DNA from: Candidatus Phosphoribacter hodrii | Lineage (GTDB): Bacteria; Actinomycetota; Actinomycetes; Actinomycetales; Dermatophilaceae | DNA: 64,000 bases | Reading direction: 5' to 3' | Assembly (NCBI GenBank): GCA_016707175.1 | Contig: JADJIB010000004.1 | Span: 558,001 to 622,000, forward strand | In this document: piece after piece, positions 34,396-43,449 of the stretch | Numbering within the stretch: the stretch's first letter is position 1 | Layout of the letters: each line of letters starts with the position of its first letter | Made by a program: the position numbers and the translations under genes | Notes under the pieces: model-generated | What the model was told of the DNA's origin: nothing | Databases searched by the model: none | What the model saw: the letters and a program-made list of their open reading frames with translations, nothing else

Positions 34396-35740
34396 CTCTG
34401 AGCGCGGCACGGAGTGCGATGGGTGGGGTGATCACCCCCTTGAACGCACTCCGTCGCGCACTCGGCGTGGTCGGGAGAAGAGGGGGGCCGGGCGGGGGGG
34501 CGGGCCGCCTTCGTGCCGGCGGGAAACTCAGGAGGGTCAACGAAAGGCGATCGAGGTCGTCGAAGGTCGCCTGCGACGGGCCGCGCTCTCGCTGCGCCTG
34601 TCGGGCCACGTCTTCGCCGGCCCGCATCACCCGCAGGACGTTCCCCCCGGTCAGGGCGCGCAACTCCCCGTCCGACCACCCGCGGTCGGCCAGCGCCGCG
34701 AGCAGCGCCGGGTAGCCCGCCACGTCGGCCAGCCCCACCGGATAGGTGTCGGTCCCGTCGAAGTCTCCGCCCAAGCCGACGTGGTCGATCCCGGCCACCT
34801 CGCGGACGTGCTCGATGTGCCGCACCACGTCGTCGATCGTCGCGTCCGGTTTGGGGTCGTGCCGGACGCGTTCCTTGAGGTATGCCGTGAACGCGGCGTA
34901 GTCGAGCCGGTCCACGCCCTCTGCGCTCGCGTCTTCACCCGCCGCGTCGGTCCACTGGCGGACCGAGTCATTGACGAACTCCGGCACAAAGGTCACCATG
35001 CACACGCCGCCGTTGCCTGGGAGTAGGCCCAGGACGTCGTCGGGCACGTTTCGGACGTGGGCGGTCTGCGCGAAGGCGCTGGAGTGGCTGAAGATCGCCG
35101 GCGCGGCCGTCGTCGCCAGCGCGTCGCGCATCGTGCCGGGGGAGACGTGCGAGAGGTCGACGAGCACGCCGAGCCGATTGCACTCGCGAACCACCTCCCG
35201 ACCGAAGGCCGACAGCCCACCGAGCCGCGGCGGCTCGGTGGCCGAGTCGGCCCACGGGACGTGTTGGTTGTGCGTCAGGGTGAGGTAGCCGACCCCGAGG
35301 CCGGCCAGCTGCCGCAGGGTGTCCAGCGAGCAGCCGATCGACTGCCCGCCCTCGGCTCCCATGAGCGAGGCCACGCGCCCCTGGGCATGGGCCCGTTCGA
35401 CCTCGTCCGCGGTGCGTGCGAGGGTGAGGTGCGCGGCATACCTGCTGGTCATGGCCTGCACGAAGGCGATCTGTTCGAGGGTCGCGGCGACGGCCTCGTC
35501 ATCGGGCAGGGTGCCGGGCACGAAGACCGACCAGAACTGGCCGCCGAGACCGCCGGCGCGCAACCGCGGCAGGTCCGTGCAGGTCGTCGCCACCCGTGTG
35601 GTCAGGTCCAGGACGTCCAGGTCGTATGCCGCGAGCTCGCGGGCCGCCCACGGGAGGTCGTTGTGACCGTCGATGAGGGGGTGCTCATGCAGGAGGCGGG
35701 TAATGCGATCGGCGGCAGTGGTGGGCACCGATTCATACAA
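34379..35740 (-). CDS. Membrane dipeptidase-type peptidase M19
   Basis: 453 residues, TTG start. Zinc ligands of the renal-dipeptidase family are visible in LIDGHNDLPW (H-x-D), MGAEGGQSIGCSLD (Glu), VDLSHVSPGTM, FSHSSAFA and HVGLGGDFDG. It should hydrolyse dipeptides or D-amino-acid-containing amides. The catalytic domain ends around residue 395; the last 55 residues (PPARRRPAPPPGPPLLP onward) are low-complexity. They are encoded across the terminator-like hairpin and the last 17 bp of ftsK. The genuine C-terminus may be shorter if a base error lies near 34500. Confidence 0.8.
   Translation of the reverse strand: MYESVPTTAADRITRLLHEHPLIDGHNDLPWAARELAAYDLDVLDLTTRVATTCTDLPRLRAGGLGGQFWSVFVPGTLPDDEAVAATLEQIAFVQAMTSRYAAHLTLARTADEVERAHAQGRVASLMGAEGGQSIGCSLDTLRQLAGLGVGYLTLTHNQHVPWADSATEPPRLGGLSAFGREVVRECNRLGVLVDLSHVSPGTMRDALATTAAPAIFSHSSAFAQTAHVRNVPDDVLGLLPGNGGVCMVTFVPEFVNDSVRQWTDAAGEDASAEGVDRLDYAAFTAYLKERVRHDPKPDATIDDVVRHIEHVREVAGIDHVGLGGDFDGTDTYPVGLADVAGYPALLAALADRGWSDGELRALTGGNVLRVMRAGEDVARQAQRERGPSQATFDDLDRLSLTLLSFPPARRRPAPPPGPPLLPTTPSARRSAFKGVITPPIALRAALRVSRGR
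34410..34453. terminator. Nested hairpin at the ftsK/dipeptidase junction
   Basis: CGGAGTGCG (34410-34418) pairs with CGCACTCCG (34445-34453), and inside it GGGGTGATCACCCC (34425-34438) is a perfect palindrome. It likely ends ftsK transcription, yet it lies inside the 3' end of the convergent dipeptidase frame. Confidence 0.6.
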
Positions 35741-35781
35741 CCACAGCCTGATCTACCCGTGGTCGCGTCGGCCAGGCAGGT

Positions 35782-35787
35782 TAAGTT
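35782..35787 (+). promoter_or_regulatory. -10 element for leaderless regulator transcript
   Basis: TAAGTT followed by exactly 6 nt and the ATG at 35794. Confidence 0.5.
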
Positions 35788-35793
35788 GGGCTC

Positions 35794-36496
35794 ATGGTTG
35801 AAGGCGGCGCGTTCGACCGAATGCTCCATTCGCTCGGACGCAACATCGTCCTCGGCACCGTTGAGCCCGGGACCGCCCTGGACCCGATCGCGCTAGGGGA
35901 GCAGTTCGGGGTGAGCCGGACGGTCGTCCGAGAGGTGTTCCGCGCGCTGGGATCCAAAGGACTGGTGGACGCGCGGCCCCGACGGGGACCACCGTGTCCG
36001 CGCGCGCTCCCGGTGGCAGATGCTGGATGGTGATGTGCTCCGTTGGAGGTTCAGCCACGGGGCCGACGTGCGGTTCCTTGATCAGGTCTTCGATCTCCGT
36101 CTGGCGGTGGAGCCGCTGGCAGCGCGCCGGGCGGCCACGGAACACGTCGAGGCAGACCTGGCCGTGTTGACCGAGGCGTTGCGGGCCATGCGGTCGGCAA
36201 CGAGTCCGGAGGAGCACATCGCGGCGGACCTGTCGTTCCACCGGGCGCTGCTCAGTGCGGCGCACAACGAACTGCTCGAGTCGCTGGCGCCACTGGTCGA
36301 GGGCGGGCTGCGGGAGCGTGACCGCCTCGTTCACGCGGCGATCACCGCCGACGCGGTGCATGAGCACGCGGCCGTGGTTGCGGCGATCGGACGTCGGGAT
36401 GAGGCCGAGGCCGAGACGGCCATGCGTTCGCTGCTGAGCCGCTCGGCGGCGGACGTGACTTGGGCGATGACCAGCGTGGCAGGCGAGCAGGTCTGA
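35794..36496 (+). pseudogene. FadR/GntR-family regulator, frameshifted
   Basis: Two overlapping frames make one FadR-type repressor of about 234 residues. The first (35794 to about 35985) encodes the winged helix: GTALDPIALGEQFGVSRTVV, REVFRALGSKGLVDARPRRG. The second (about 35995-36496, with an ATG at 36020) encodes the FCD ligand domain, LDGDVLRWRFSHGADVRFLD to WAMTSVAGEQV, with Asp/His metal-site positions such as LSFHRALLSAAHNELLE. The break falls in a G/C-rich run near 35983-36000; restoring GTTVRARSRWQM needs one base removed or two added. It is either a sequencing error or recent inactivation. It adjoins galactose/galactonate genes, so a DgoR-like role is likely. Confidence 0.7.
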
Positions 36497-36503
36497 CGGG
36501 TGG

Positions 36504-37373
36504 TCAGCCGAACGTGGGTGTCGGTCGGCCGCCGACGCGCACCGGGGCGACGAGGGTGCGACCGTCCTCGTCGCGGGGGTCGAGCCCATAGGTGGCTGTG
36601 GTCACCACGGCGGCATACGGTGGCTCGGACGTGAGCGCAACGCTCGTCGGCTGGCGCGCCGGAACCGGGATGATCTCGGCGAGGCTGCCGTCCGGACGGT
36701 AGCGGTGCAGGCAGGCCGCGCCCCACACGGCGACCCAGAGATGGCCCTCGCTGTCGACGGTCATCCCGTCCGGGCTCCCGTCGGTCAGCGTCGCAAAGAC
36801 GCGCCTGCGGGAGAGCTCTCCGCTGCGGTGGTCCACGTCGAAGGCGAACAGCGTCACCTTCGCGGAGTCCGCGAGGTACATGGTGCGTCCGTCGTCGGAG
36901 AAGGCAGGACCGTTCGGGATGGTGAGCCCGTCGACCGCGGCGGTGATCGTGCCGTCGGGGTGGACGGTGACCAGTCGCCCGGCGCCCGGGGTGGCGTCCC
37001 AGGCCATGGCGCCGACCCAGAACCGGTGGTGCGGATCGGTCACGGCATCGTTGACGCGCAGCCGGTGCGCGGCACTCTCGAACGGCATACCGAGCCAGGC
37101 TGAGACGCCGCCGTCGGTCAGCCGAGCCACGCCGCGGTCCACTGCGGCGATGAGGTGGCCGTCCCGGTCGGGCGCAACCGCCCCGACGGGCCATGCAAGG
37201 TCGGCGAGGACCTCGATCGCCGCTCCGGGGCGTGCGTCGGTGGCGAAGACCCGCCCCTGGAGCAGGTCGACGTAGTGCAGGCGCCCGGAGAAGATCCTGG
37301 CTCCTTCGCCCAACTCCAGCCGATCAGGTCCGAGGGCCTCCCACGGGCCGGCCATGACGCTCCCGCGGCTCAT
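36504..37373 (-). CDS. SMP-30/gluconolactonase/LRE family lactonase
   Basis: 289 residues forming a six-bladed propeller. Metal and substrate residues are suggested by the early Glu, by HRLRVNDAVTDPHHRFWVGA, LTIPNGPAFSDDGRTMYLAD and the DGSPDGMTVDSEGHLWVA calcium/zinc site. The family opens sugar lactones to aldonic acids. Placed with an SDR dehydrogenase, kinase and aldolase, galactono-1,4-lactone is the likeliest substrate. It is the last gene of the minus-strand operon; its ATG overlaps the kinase stop (ATGA). Confidence 0.8.
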   Translation of the reverse strand: MSRGSVMAGPWEALGPDRLELGEGARIFSGRLHYVDLLQGRVFATDARPGAAIEVLADLAWPVGAVAPDRDGHLIAAVDRGVARLTDGGVSAWLGMPFESAAHRLRVNDAVTDPHHRFWVGAMAWDATPGAGRLVTVHPDGTITAAVDGLTIPNGPAFSDDGRTMYLADSAKVTLFAFDVDHRSGELSRRRVFATLTDGSPDGMTVDSEGHLWVAVWGAACLHRYRPDGSLAEIIPVPARQPTSVALTSEPPYAAVVTTATYGLDPRDEDGRTLVAPVRVGGRPTPTFG

Positions 37374-38329
37374 CGCAGTGCCTCGCCGTCGGCCAGCGCG
37401 AGCAGCCCGAACTCCTCACGCGTGGGCAACCCCTCCCAATCGCCGTCGGACGCTGCCGCGAACCCACCCAGCAAGTTGGCTCGTGCGAGGGCCCCCCGGA
37501 CGGGCAGGCCGTCCAGCCGGCCGGAGAGATAGCCGGCGGTGAACGCGTCTCCGGCACCGACCGGATCGACCAGCGTGACCCGGTGGGCAGGCAGGTGATG
37601 GCTCTCGCCAAGGGTGAACACGCTGGCTCCCTGGGCGCCGTGCTTGACGACCACCTCCGCGGGCCCGCGCGCCAGCAGGTGGCCGGCGGCATCTGAGCCG
37701 TCCCACACGCTCGAAGGGGCTAGCAGAGCCAGCTCGTCGACCGATCCGACGAGGATGTCCACCTGGGGCAGGAGGGGAGCCAGCGCCGCCGAGGCCTCGG
37801 CGTCGGTCCACAGCCGGCGCCGATGGTTGACATCGAGGCTGACCATGGCGCCGACTTCGTGGGCATCACGAACGATCTCGGTCACGGCTGCGCGGGCCTG
37901 CGCCGAGATCGCCAGGCTGATCCCGGTGACGTGGATGACCCGTGGTTTCACGGTGCGCAGGGCACGGCGGACATCGGCGAGGTCCAGCCGGGACCCCGCT
38001 GACCCGCGGCGGTGGTAGTCGACGCGGACGAGGCCGGGCAGGCGCTGCTCGCGGACCATCAGCCCGGTCGCCGAGCGGGGCTCGCGCCTGACACAGCGCA
38101 GGTCGACCCCCTCGGCGCGCAGCGTGCGCAGCACGAGGGCACCCGCCTGATCGGCGCCAACGACCCCGCACCAAGCGGCCTGGTGTCCCAACCGACTCAG
38201 CGCGATGGCGACGTTGCTCTCCGCCCCGGCGACGGCAGGTGTGAGCGGGGCACCGAGAGCGAGCAGACCACTGGATCGCAGGGCGACCAGCGCCTCCCCG
38301 ATGCACAGCGCGTCGACCGGCTCAGGCAT
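37370..38329 (-). CDS. kdgK: PfkB-family 2-keto-3-deoxy-gluconate/galactonate kinase
   Basis: 319 residues from the ATG at 38329 (MPEPVDALCIGE). Ribokinase/PfkB features: AGAESNVAIALSRLG substrate region, VSLDVNHRRRLW, VVVKHGAQG, and the catalytic DPVGAGDAFTAGYLSGRLDG motif with its Asp base. It should phosphorylate the 2-keto-3-deoxy acid made by DgoD. It overlaps the aldolase stop by 8 bp. In the galactose route the enzyme would be DgoK-like; PfkB members of KdgK type do both in several bacteria. Confidence 0.8.
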   Translation of the reverse strand: MPEPVDALCIGEALVALRSSGLLALGAPLTPAVAGAESNVAIALSRLGHQAAWCGVVGADQAGALVLRTLRAEGVDLRCVRREPRSATGLMVREQRLPGLVRVDYHRRGSAGSRLDLADVRRALRTVKPRVIHVTGISLAISAQARAAVTEIVRDAHEVGAMVSLDVNHRRRLWTDAEASAALAPLLPQVDILVGSVDELALLAPSSVWDGSDAAGHLLARGPAEVVVKHGAQGASVFTLGESHHLPAHRVTLVDPVGAGDAFTAGYLSGRLDGLPVRGALARANLLGGFAAASDGDWEGLPTREEFGLLALADGEALR

Positions 38330-38972
38330 GAGCGGGCCGCACGTGCGAGAGGAACACCGAGGCGCGGGAGCGCAGGGCGTCGAGGTTGCCACCAGCGGGA
38401 GCGTCACCGAGCAACGGCGAGGCCACTCCCACGGCGAGTGCTCCCGCGTCGAGGTAGGCCCGGACCTGCGTTGCTGCAACGCCCCCGACCGCAACAAGAG
38501 GCACATCGGGGAAGGGGGCGGAGAGGTCCCGGAAGTAGTTGGGTCCGAAGAGCCCGGCAGGGAAGACCTTCACGGCGCTGGCGCCCGCCTGGTATGCCGC
38601 GAGCACCTCGGTGGGTGTCAGCGCACCGGCTAGCACGGGCACTCCCAACTCGACCGACTCGTGAACTCCCGGGCCGAGGGCCGGCGTCACGGCGAAGGCC
38701 GCACCCGCATCACGGGAGCGGGCGGCGTCGCCCGGCGCGATGACGGTCCCGGCGCCAAGGACAGCGTCGCTACCGGCGAGAGCGTTTGCGAGCTCCTCCA
38801 GCGATATCAGCGCATCGGTGGAGCTGAGCGAGATCTCGAGGATGCGCACCCCGCACTCCACCAGGACGCGTCCGGCCCGCACAACGGCGCCCGGATCGGG
38901 CCCCCGCAGGATGGCCACGAGCTGCTCCTGTCGCAGTGCCTTCCTGAGTTCGGCACTCGTCAGCTCGGTCAT
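38322..38972 (-). CDS. eda: 2-dehydro-3-deoxy-phosphogluconate/galactonate aldolase
   Basis: 216 residues from the ATG at 38972, class I KDPG-aldolase fold. Catalytic Glu46 (RILEISLSS) and Schiff-base Lys135 (ASAVKVFPAG) are in place, as are VAILRG at the start and VGGV at the phosphate site. It splits the phosphorylated sugar acid to pyruvate and glyceraldehyde 3-phosphate. The start overlaps the SDR stop (ATGA) and the stop overlaps the kinase start. Confidence 0.88.
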   Translation of the reverse strand: MTELTSAELRKALRQEQLVAILRGPDPGAVVRAGRVLVECGVRILEISLSSTDALISLEELANALAGSDAVLGAGTVIAPGDAARSRDAGAAFAVTPALGPGVHESVELGVPVLAGALTPTEVLAAYQAGASAVKVFPAGLFGPNYFRDLSAPFPDVPLVAVGGVAATQVRAYLDAGALAVGVASPLLGDAPAGGNLDALRSRASVFLSHVRPAHA

Positions 38973-39745
38973 GCCGAGTCCTTGGCGACGCTCCAACCAC
39001 CGTCGACGGTGAGGACCGCGCCGGTGATGAAACTGCTGTCCGGGCCGAGGAGAAAGGCCAGAGGGTGGGCGATCTCGATCGGCGTCCCCATCCGGCACAT
39101 CACGGTCGCGTCCGCGGTGCGCTGCCGATCGAACTCCGAGAGGTCGTTCCAGGCGGCGGTGAAGACCGGGCCCGGGCGCACCGCGTTGACGCGGATGTTC
39201 GGACCGAGTTCGACGGCGAGTTGCCGGGTGAGTCCCTCGAGTCCGGACTTGGTCGCTGCGTAGGCGGCGTGCAACGGGATCCCGAACCTGGCGTGGACCG
39301 AGGACACGACGACGATGCTGCCTGAGGTGGCTCGCAGGTCCGGCAGACAGGCCTGGATCCCGCTGAAGGTCCCCGAGAGGTTCACCCGGATGATGGTGTT
39401 CCAGGAGTCCTCCGGCAACTCGTCCACGGTCGCGAGCTCGTTGTGTGCCGCGTTGGCGACCAATCCGCTGATCGGCCCGAGGTGGTGACGCGCTGTTGAC
39501 ACCATGCGCTGCCAGTCGGCAGGACTCGCGACATCGCCCTGCGCCGCGACGGCGCTGCCCCCGGCATCGGTGATCTCGGCTGCGATCTGCGCACTCGCGG
39601 CCTCGTCGATGTCGGCCACGAGGACGGCCCACCCCTGCTGAGCAAGGAGGCGACTGGTGGCTGCGCCGATGCCTCGACCGCCGCCCGTGACCAGTGCTAC
39701 GGGGGGCCGCGCTGTGGTGTTCAAGGTGTCAGTCTCCGAGGTCAT
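38969..39745 (-). CDS. SDR-family sugar 1-dehydrogenase candidate
   Basis: 258 residues, classical short-chain dehydrogenase. Cofactor loop TGGGRGIG, NAAHNE, and the catalytic Ser-Tyr-Lys in VVVSSVHARFGIPLHAAYAATKSG. The C-terminal FITGAVLTVDGGW is standard. As first gene of the operon aldolase-kinase-lactonase, it most likely oxidises galactose to galactonolactone with NAD(P)+; arabinose or fucose are possible alternatives. ATG at 39745. Confidence 0.72.
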   Translation of the reverse strand: MTSETDTLNTTARPPVALVTGGGRGIGAATSRLLAQQGWAVLVADIDEAASAQIAAEITDAGGSAVAAQGDVASPADWQRMVSTARHHLGPISGLVANAAHNELATVDELPEDSWNTIIRVNLSGTFSGIQACLPDLRATSGSIVVVSSVHARFGIPLHAAYAATKSGLEGLTRQLAVELGPNIRVNAVRPGPVFTAAWNDLSEFDRQRTADATVMCRMGTPIEIAHPLAFLLGPDSSFITGAVLTVDGGWSVAKDSA

Positions 39746-40225
39746 CTCGTGGGTGCGCTGTCCGGGATGTCCCGCCCGTCGGGCCTAGTGGGGAGTCCGT
39801 CGGCCTCAGTGGTTTCACGTATCCCGCGAGATATGATTGCTGCGCGCACATGGACGGACATAGGCATCAGAGTGCGGAACGTATGGACGATTCCCCGACA
39901 CCACGAGTTGGCACGAACGCTGCGGATGTCCCCCCTTGTGCTCACCTTCGGGGCCGCGCCGTCGGTCCCAGGCTCGCGCGGGGTGAATCCCGTCGGTGCC
40001 ACGTGAGGCGGTGGGACGCCACATCCACGTCAGATCATGGATTCGTCCATGACGACCCGAGAGTCATCTATTCGTCACGGCTTCACCGCCGCCTAGCGTC
40101 GTGTTCCACGCAGCCGGCGTTCGGGGCCCGGTCGCGGCAGCCTCCTCGAGCTGCACGGCCTCCAACCAGATAGGTGGCAGGCTTCATCGGTTCCTCCGCC
40201 TCGGCGGAAGAGTGAAGGGATCCCC
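39746..40225. promoter_or_regulatory. Divergent control region of the sugar cluster
   Basis: 480 bp with no convincing gene. It separates the minus-strand galactose operon from the plus-strand importer operon. It contains a perfect palindrome TCATGGA-TTCG-TCCATGA at 40035-40052 and further ATGGAC half-sites near 39850 and 39885. A Shine-Dalgarno AAGGGA lies before the binding-protein ATG. The half-sites could be bound by a regulator encoded in the cluster. Confidence 0.5.
40035..40052. promoter_or_regulatory. 18-bp palindromic operator candidate
   Basis: TCATGGATTCGTCCATGA, a perfect 7-bp inverted repeat with a 4-bp centre, lies about 174 bp upstream of the importer operon. Confidence 0.5.
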
Positions 40226-41584
40226 ATGTCCACAGTCTCGGTGCGTCACGCCGTGGCCAACCGGCGAACGTTCCTCGCCGCGCTCACGATCGGCGGCATC
40301 GTCCTCACGGGGTGTAGCGCCAACAGCAGCAGCTCCAACTCGACCTCGAACTCGACCCAGTCGGCCACCTCCGCAGAGGCCACGACGGTGACGGTCATGT
40401 ATGCCGGCAACGAGTTCAGCAAGAAGGACATTGCGGCCTTCGAGCAGGCCAACCCCACCATCAAGGTCAACTTCATCGAGTTCGACCAGACCCGGCTCAA
40501 CGCGATGCTCACCGCCGGGGATCCGCCGGACCTCGTGCGTGGCACCCCGTCGGCGAACCTCTTCGCCCGTGGCCTGGCCACCCCGCTGGACGACTTCGTC
40601 AAGAACAGCACCGTCATCAAAGCTGACGACCTCGAGGCCGTCAACGACGCCTGGCGCTATGACGGCAAGGTCCGCGGCCAGGGCAAGCTCTATGGCATCG
40701 TCAAGGACTGGTCGCCCGACATGACGATCTGGCAGAACCAGGGGATCTTCGAGAAGGCCGGTGTCCAACCGCTCAGCACGACGACCGCCTCAACCTGGGA
40801 AGACGTCCTCACGGCCGGCAAGGCCCTCAAGGACAAGGGCGTCAAGAACTCGTTCGGCATCGAGTGGCAGTGGGGCGTCGCCTACCTGCTGCAGACCCTG
40901 ATCCTTCAGCAGGGCGGCACCTACTACAACGACGACCTCACCAGCGTGAACCTGCAAACCCCCGAAGCGATCAAGGCGGTGCAGTTCCTGACGGACTACG
41001 GCAAGGCGGGTGTCGGCCCGACCTCGTTGGCGCCGCTCGCCGACGGGATGAACCTGCCGGTCTTCGCCAAGGGCGACATGGCCATGTCCATGGACGGCTA
41101 CTGGTTCGGCGGTGGCCTTCAGGCCCAGGAAGCGGCCGCGGTTGCTGCCCGTGTTTCCCTTGCGCCGGCTCCCACCTGGGGGAAGCGCATCAACACCGTC
41201 ATCGGTGGTGTCGGGGCCTGGATCCCGGAGAAGGCCAAGCACAAGGACGCGGCCTGGAAGGTCATGGAGTACTTCATGGCCGGGCCGCCGGCCGTCGAGC
41301 GGGCCAAGAGCGGCTGGGGCCTCCCGGCGATGAAGTCCCTCTGGGCGCAACTGCCCGCCACCGCGCCCTACCAGAAGCAGGCCATCGAGACCGCCAAGGC
41401 CGAGTTGCCCTACGTCACCTTCCTTCCGGACTCACCCTTCATCTCGGGCGACGAGTGGAACAAGATCGTCGATGAGGCGCTCAAGGGCACCATCAACGGG
41501 TCGAGCACGCCGGCCGATGCCCTGAAGACCATCGAGACCAAGGTCAACGAGGCGTTGGTCAAGGGCAAGGACCAACTCGGGTGA
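40226..41584 (+). CDS. ABC sugar transporter substrate-binding lipoprotein
   Basis: 452 residues, family 1 extracellular binding protein. The signal has a twin-arginine pair (NRRTFLAAL, residues 12-20) and a lipobox VLTGC with Cys30, so it is probably a Tat-exported lipoprotein. Ser/Asn-rich linker, then the binding fold (TVTVMYAGNEFSKKDI, DPPDLVRG, WEDVLTAGKALKD, GDMAMSMDGYWFGGG). It should bind oligosaccharides outside the cell and deliver them to the two permeases downstream. Good Shine-Dalgarno. The linked glycosidases suggest galactosides or xylo-oligosaccharides. Confidence 0.88.
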   Translation: MSTVSVRHAVANRRTFLAALTIGGIVLTGCSANSSSSNSTSNSTQSATSAEATTVTVMYAGNEFSKKDIAAFEQANPTIKVNFIEFDQTRLNAMLTAGDPPDLVRGTPSANLFARGLATPLDDFVKNSTVIKADDLEAVNDAWRYDGKVRGQGKLYGIVKDWSPDMTIWQNQGIFEKAGVQPLSTTTASTWEDVLTAGKALKDKGVKNSFGIEWQWGVAYLLQTLILQQGGTYYNDDLTSVNLQTPEAIKAVQFLTDYGKAGVGPTSLAPLADGMNLPVFAKGDMAMSMDGYWFGGGLQAQEAAAVAARVSLAPAPTWGKRINTVIGGVGAWIPEKAKHKDAAWKVMEYFMAGPPAVERAKSGWGLPAMKSLWAQLPATAPYQKQAIETAKAELPYVTFLPDSPFISGDEWNKIVDEALKGTINGSSTPADALKTIETKVNEALVKGKDQLG

Positions 41585-42576
41585 TGAGCCGATTCCGTCG
41601 GCTGGTCACGGCCGCGGGGCATCTGCCCCGCGGCCGGGGCCGCCCCCCGCAGGCGGCGAAGGCTCCCCGTCGTTGGCAGCGCCGTCAGGGGCGCACCTTC
41701 TACGTTTTCGTCGCTCCGTGGGTGATCGGGTTCGTCATCCTGACCCTCGCCCCGATCATCTACGCGTTCGGGGTCAGCCTGACCAACTACGACGGTTCGT
41801 CCTCCTTCTGGCGTTTCATCGGCTTCCGCAACTACGTGGAGTTCTTCACCAAGGACTCGGCGGGGTGGGCGAGCCTGCTGCGGACCCTCGGGTATGCCGC
41901 GATCGTGGTCCCGCTCAGCGTGGTCGGCGGCCTAGCCCTCGCTCTTCTCGTCAACCAGCGGATCCGGGCGCGTGGGGCCTTGCGCGCGCTGTTCTTCCTG
42001 CCCTCGGTCGTGCCTGTCGTCGCCACTGCCATCACGTTCCGCCTCATCTTCAATCGGGACGCCGGGCTCTTCAGCGGGTTTATGGGCCTCTTCGGGGTCC
42101 ACGACGTGACGTGGCTGTCGGACCCTTGGGCGTTCTATGCCCTCATCGTCATGACCCTGTGGGGGCTCGGCGGCGGGATGATCATCTCGCTGGCGGCCCT
42201 GCAGGATGTGCCCTCAGAACTCGAGGAGGCGGCTCGCCTCGATGGTGCGAGCCGTTGGCGCTACATCCGCAGCATCCTCGTCCCGTTGATCTCGCCGGTG
42301 CTCTACTTCCAGGTCGTCACCGGAATCATCGCCGCCCTGCAGATGCTCGTTCAGCCGCTGCTCCTCGCGGAGACCAACCGGATCGCCTCATCAGCCCAGG
42401 TCCCCACCAGCTCGACCCTGTTCATGGTCAAGGTCTACAACGAGTTCTTCATCAGCAACCGATTCGGCTACGGCTCGGCCATGTTGTGGATCTTCTTCCT
42501 CGTCATTCTCATCCTGACGCTGCTGCTCCAGCGGCTCAGCCGTCGCTTCGTCTTCTACCAGGTCGGAGGTGACTGA
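41581..42576 (+). CDS. ABC sugar transporter permease, MalF type
   Basis: 331 residues, GTG at 41581 (ATG at 41584 is an alternative), overlapping the binding-protein stop. Six membrane helices. The EAA loop that contacts the ATPase is visible: PSELEEAARLDGASRWRYIR. The basic N-terminus is cytoplasmic. It pairs with the next permease. No ATPase is encoded in this cluster, so a shared MsiK-type ATPase encoded elsewhere is expected, as in Streptomyces sugar importers. Confidence 0.88.
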   Translation: MMSRFRRLVTAAGHLPRGRGRPPQAAKAPRRWQRRQGRTFYVFVAPWVIGFVILTLAPIIYAFGVSLTNYDGSSSFWRFIGFRNYVEFFTKDSAGWASLLRTLGYAAIVVPLSVVGGLALALLVNQRIRARGALRALFFLPSVVPVVATAITFRLIFNRDAGLFSGFMGLFGVHDVTWLSDPWAFYALIVMTLWGLGGGMIISLAALQDVPSELEEAARLDGASRWRYIRSILVPLISPVLYFQVVTGIIAALQMLVQPLLLAETNRIASSAQVPTSSTLFMVKVYNEFFISNRFGYGSAMLWIFFLVILILTLLLQRLSRRFVFYQVGGD

Positions 42577-42577
42577 G

Positions 42578-43432
42578 GTGGCCACGTCCTCGCAGACCGG
42601 TATCGGGTCGAGCCAGAAGGCGTCAGCCTGGAGCTACATCGGTGCCGTCGTCGCGCTGACCGTGTTCGGCATCCCCGTCATCTGGCTGATCCTCACCGCG
42701 CTCGCCAGCCCCTCCCAGATCTCCGAAGGGACGGCGGGGCTGCTCGACATTCAACCGCGCTGGCAGAACTTCGTTGACGCCGTCACGATGATCGACTTCA
42801 CCGCGTATGCAGGGAATTCGCTGTTCCTCTCCACACTCGTGGCAACTCTCTCGACGATCTCGAGCGCAACAGTAGGTTTCGCCTTCGCTCGGCTGGACGC
42901 GCGTGGCCGGAAGCCCCTGTTCGCCATCGTGGTCGCCACGATGATGATCCCGAACGTCGCCCTGCTCATCCCTTCCTACGTCCTGTTCTCGCGGCTCGGG
43001 CTCGTCGGGACCTACTGGCCCTGGGTGCTCTGGGGGCTCTCCGGATTCCCGTATCTCATCTTCTTGTTCCGGCAGTTCTTTGCGGCCATCCCTGTCGAGC
43101 TCGAGGACGCGGCGATCATCGACGGGTGTGGCTGGTGGCGGATCTACCTGCTGATCTTCCTGCCGCTGTCACGTCCCGTGCTCCTCACCTCGTTCCTGCT
43201 GTCGTTCACGGTGACCTGGGGCGACTACCTCGCCCCCGCGCTGCTGCTCAACCTGGACAACACGACCCTCGCCGTGGCAACCGCTACCGGCTATCTCGAC
43301 CCCCGCGGCAACGGGCTGCTCACCGTCCAGGCGGCCGGCGCCCTGCTCTACATCCTTCCGGTGGTCGTCATCTTCTTGTACGCACAGCGCTACTTCATGG
43401 GCTCGTCCATCGGGTCGGGCGTCAAGGGTTAG
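42578..43432 (+). CDS. ABC sugar transporter permease, MalG type
   Basis: 284 residues from the GTG at 42578, chosen because GGAGG at 42565-42569 is correctly spaced; a GTG at 42569 overlaps the previous gene. Six membrane helices and the EAA loop PVELEDAAIIDGCGWWRIYL. It forms the membrane channel with the MalF-type permease. A GH35 gene follows 17 bp later in the same operon. Confidence 0.88.
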   Translation: MATSSQTGIGSSQKASAWSYIGAVVALTVFGIPVIWLILTALASPSQISEGTAGLLDIQPRWQNFVDAVTMIDFTAYAGNSLFLSTLVATLSTISSATVGFAFARLDARGRKPLFAIVVATMMIPNVALLIPSYVLFSRLGLVGTYWPWVLWGLSGFPYLIFLFRQFFAAIPVELEDAAIIDGCGWWRIYLLIFLPLSRPVLLTSFLLSFTVTWGDYLAPALLLNLDNTTLAVATATGYLDPRGNGLLTVQAAGALLYILPVVVIFLYAQRYFMGSSIGSGVKG

Positions 43433-43449
43433 GAAGTCACGTCTCCACC

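Noticed and set aside
39746..40225. Short open frames in the divergent sugar control region
   Set aside because: They have no ribosome binding sites or family resemblance and overlap the palindromic sites.
43126..43449. Upstream extension of the GH35 frame to 43126
   Set aside because: It overlaps the MalG-type permease in another frame; GH35 similarity begins at the ATG at 43450.
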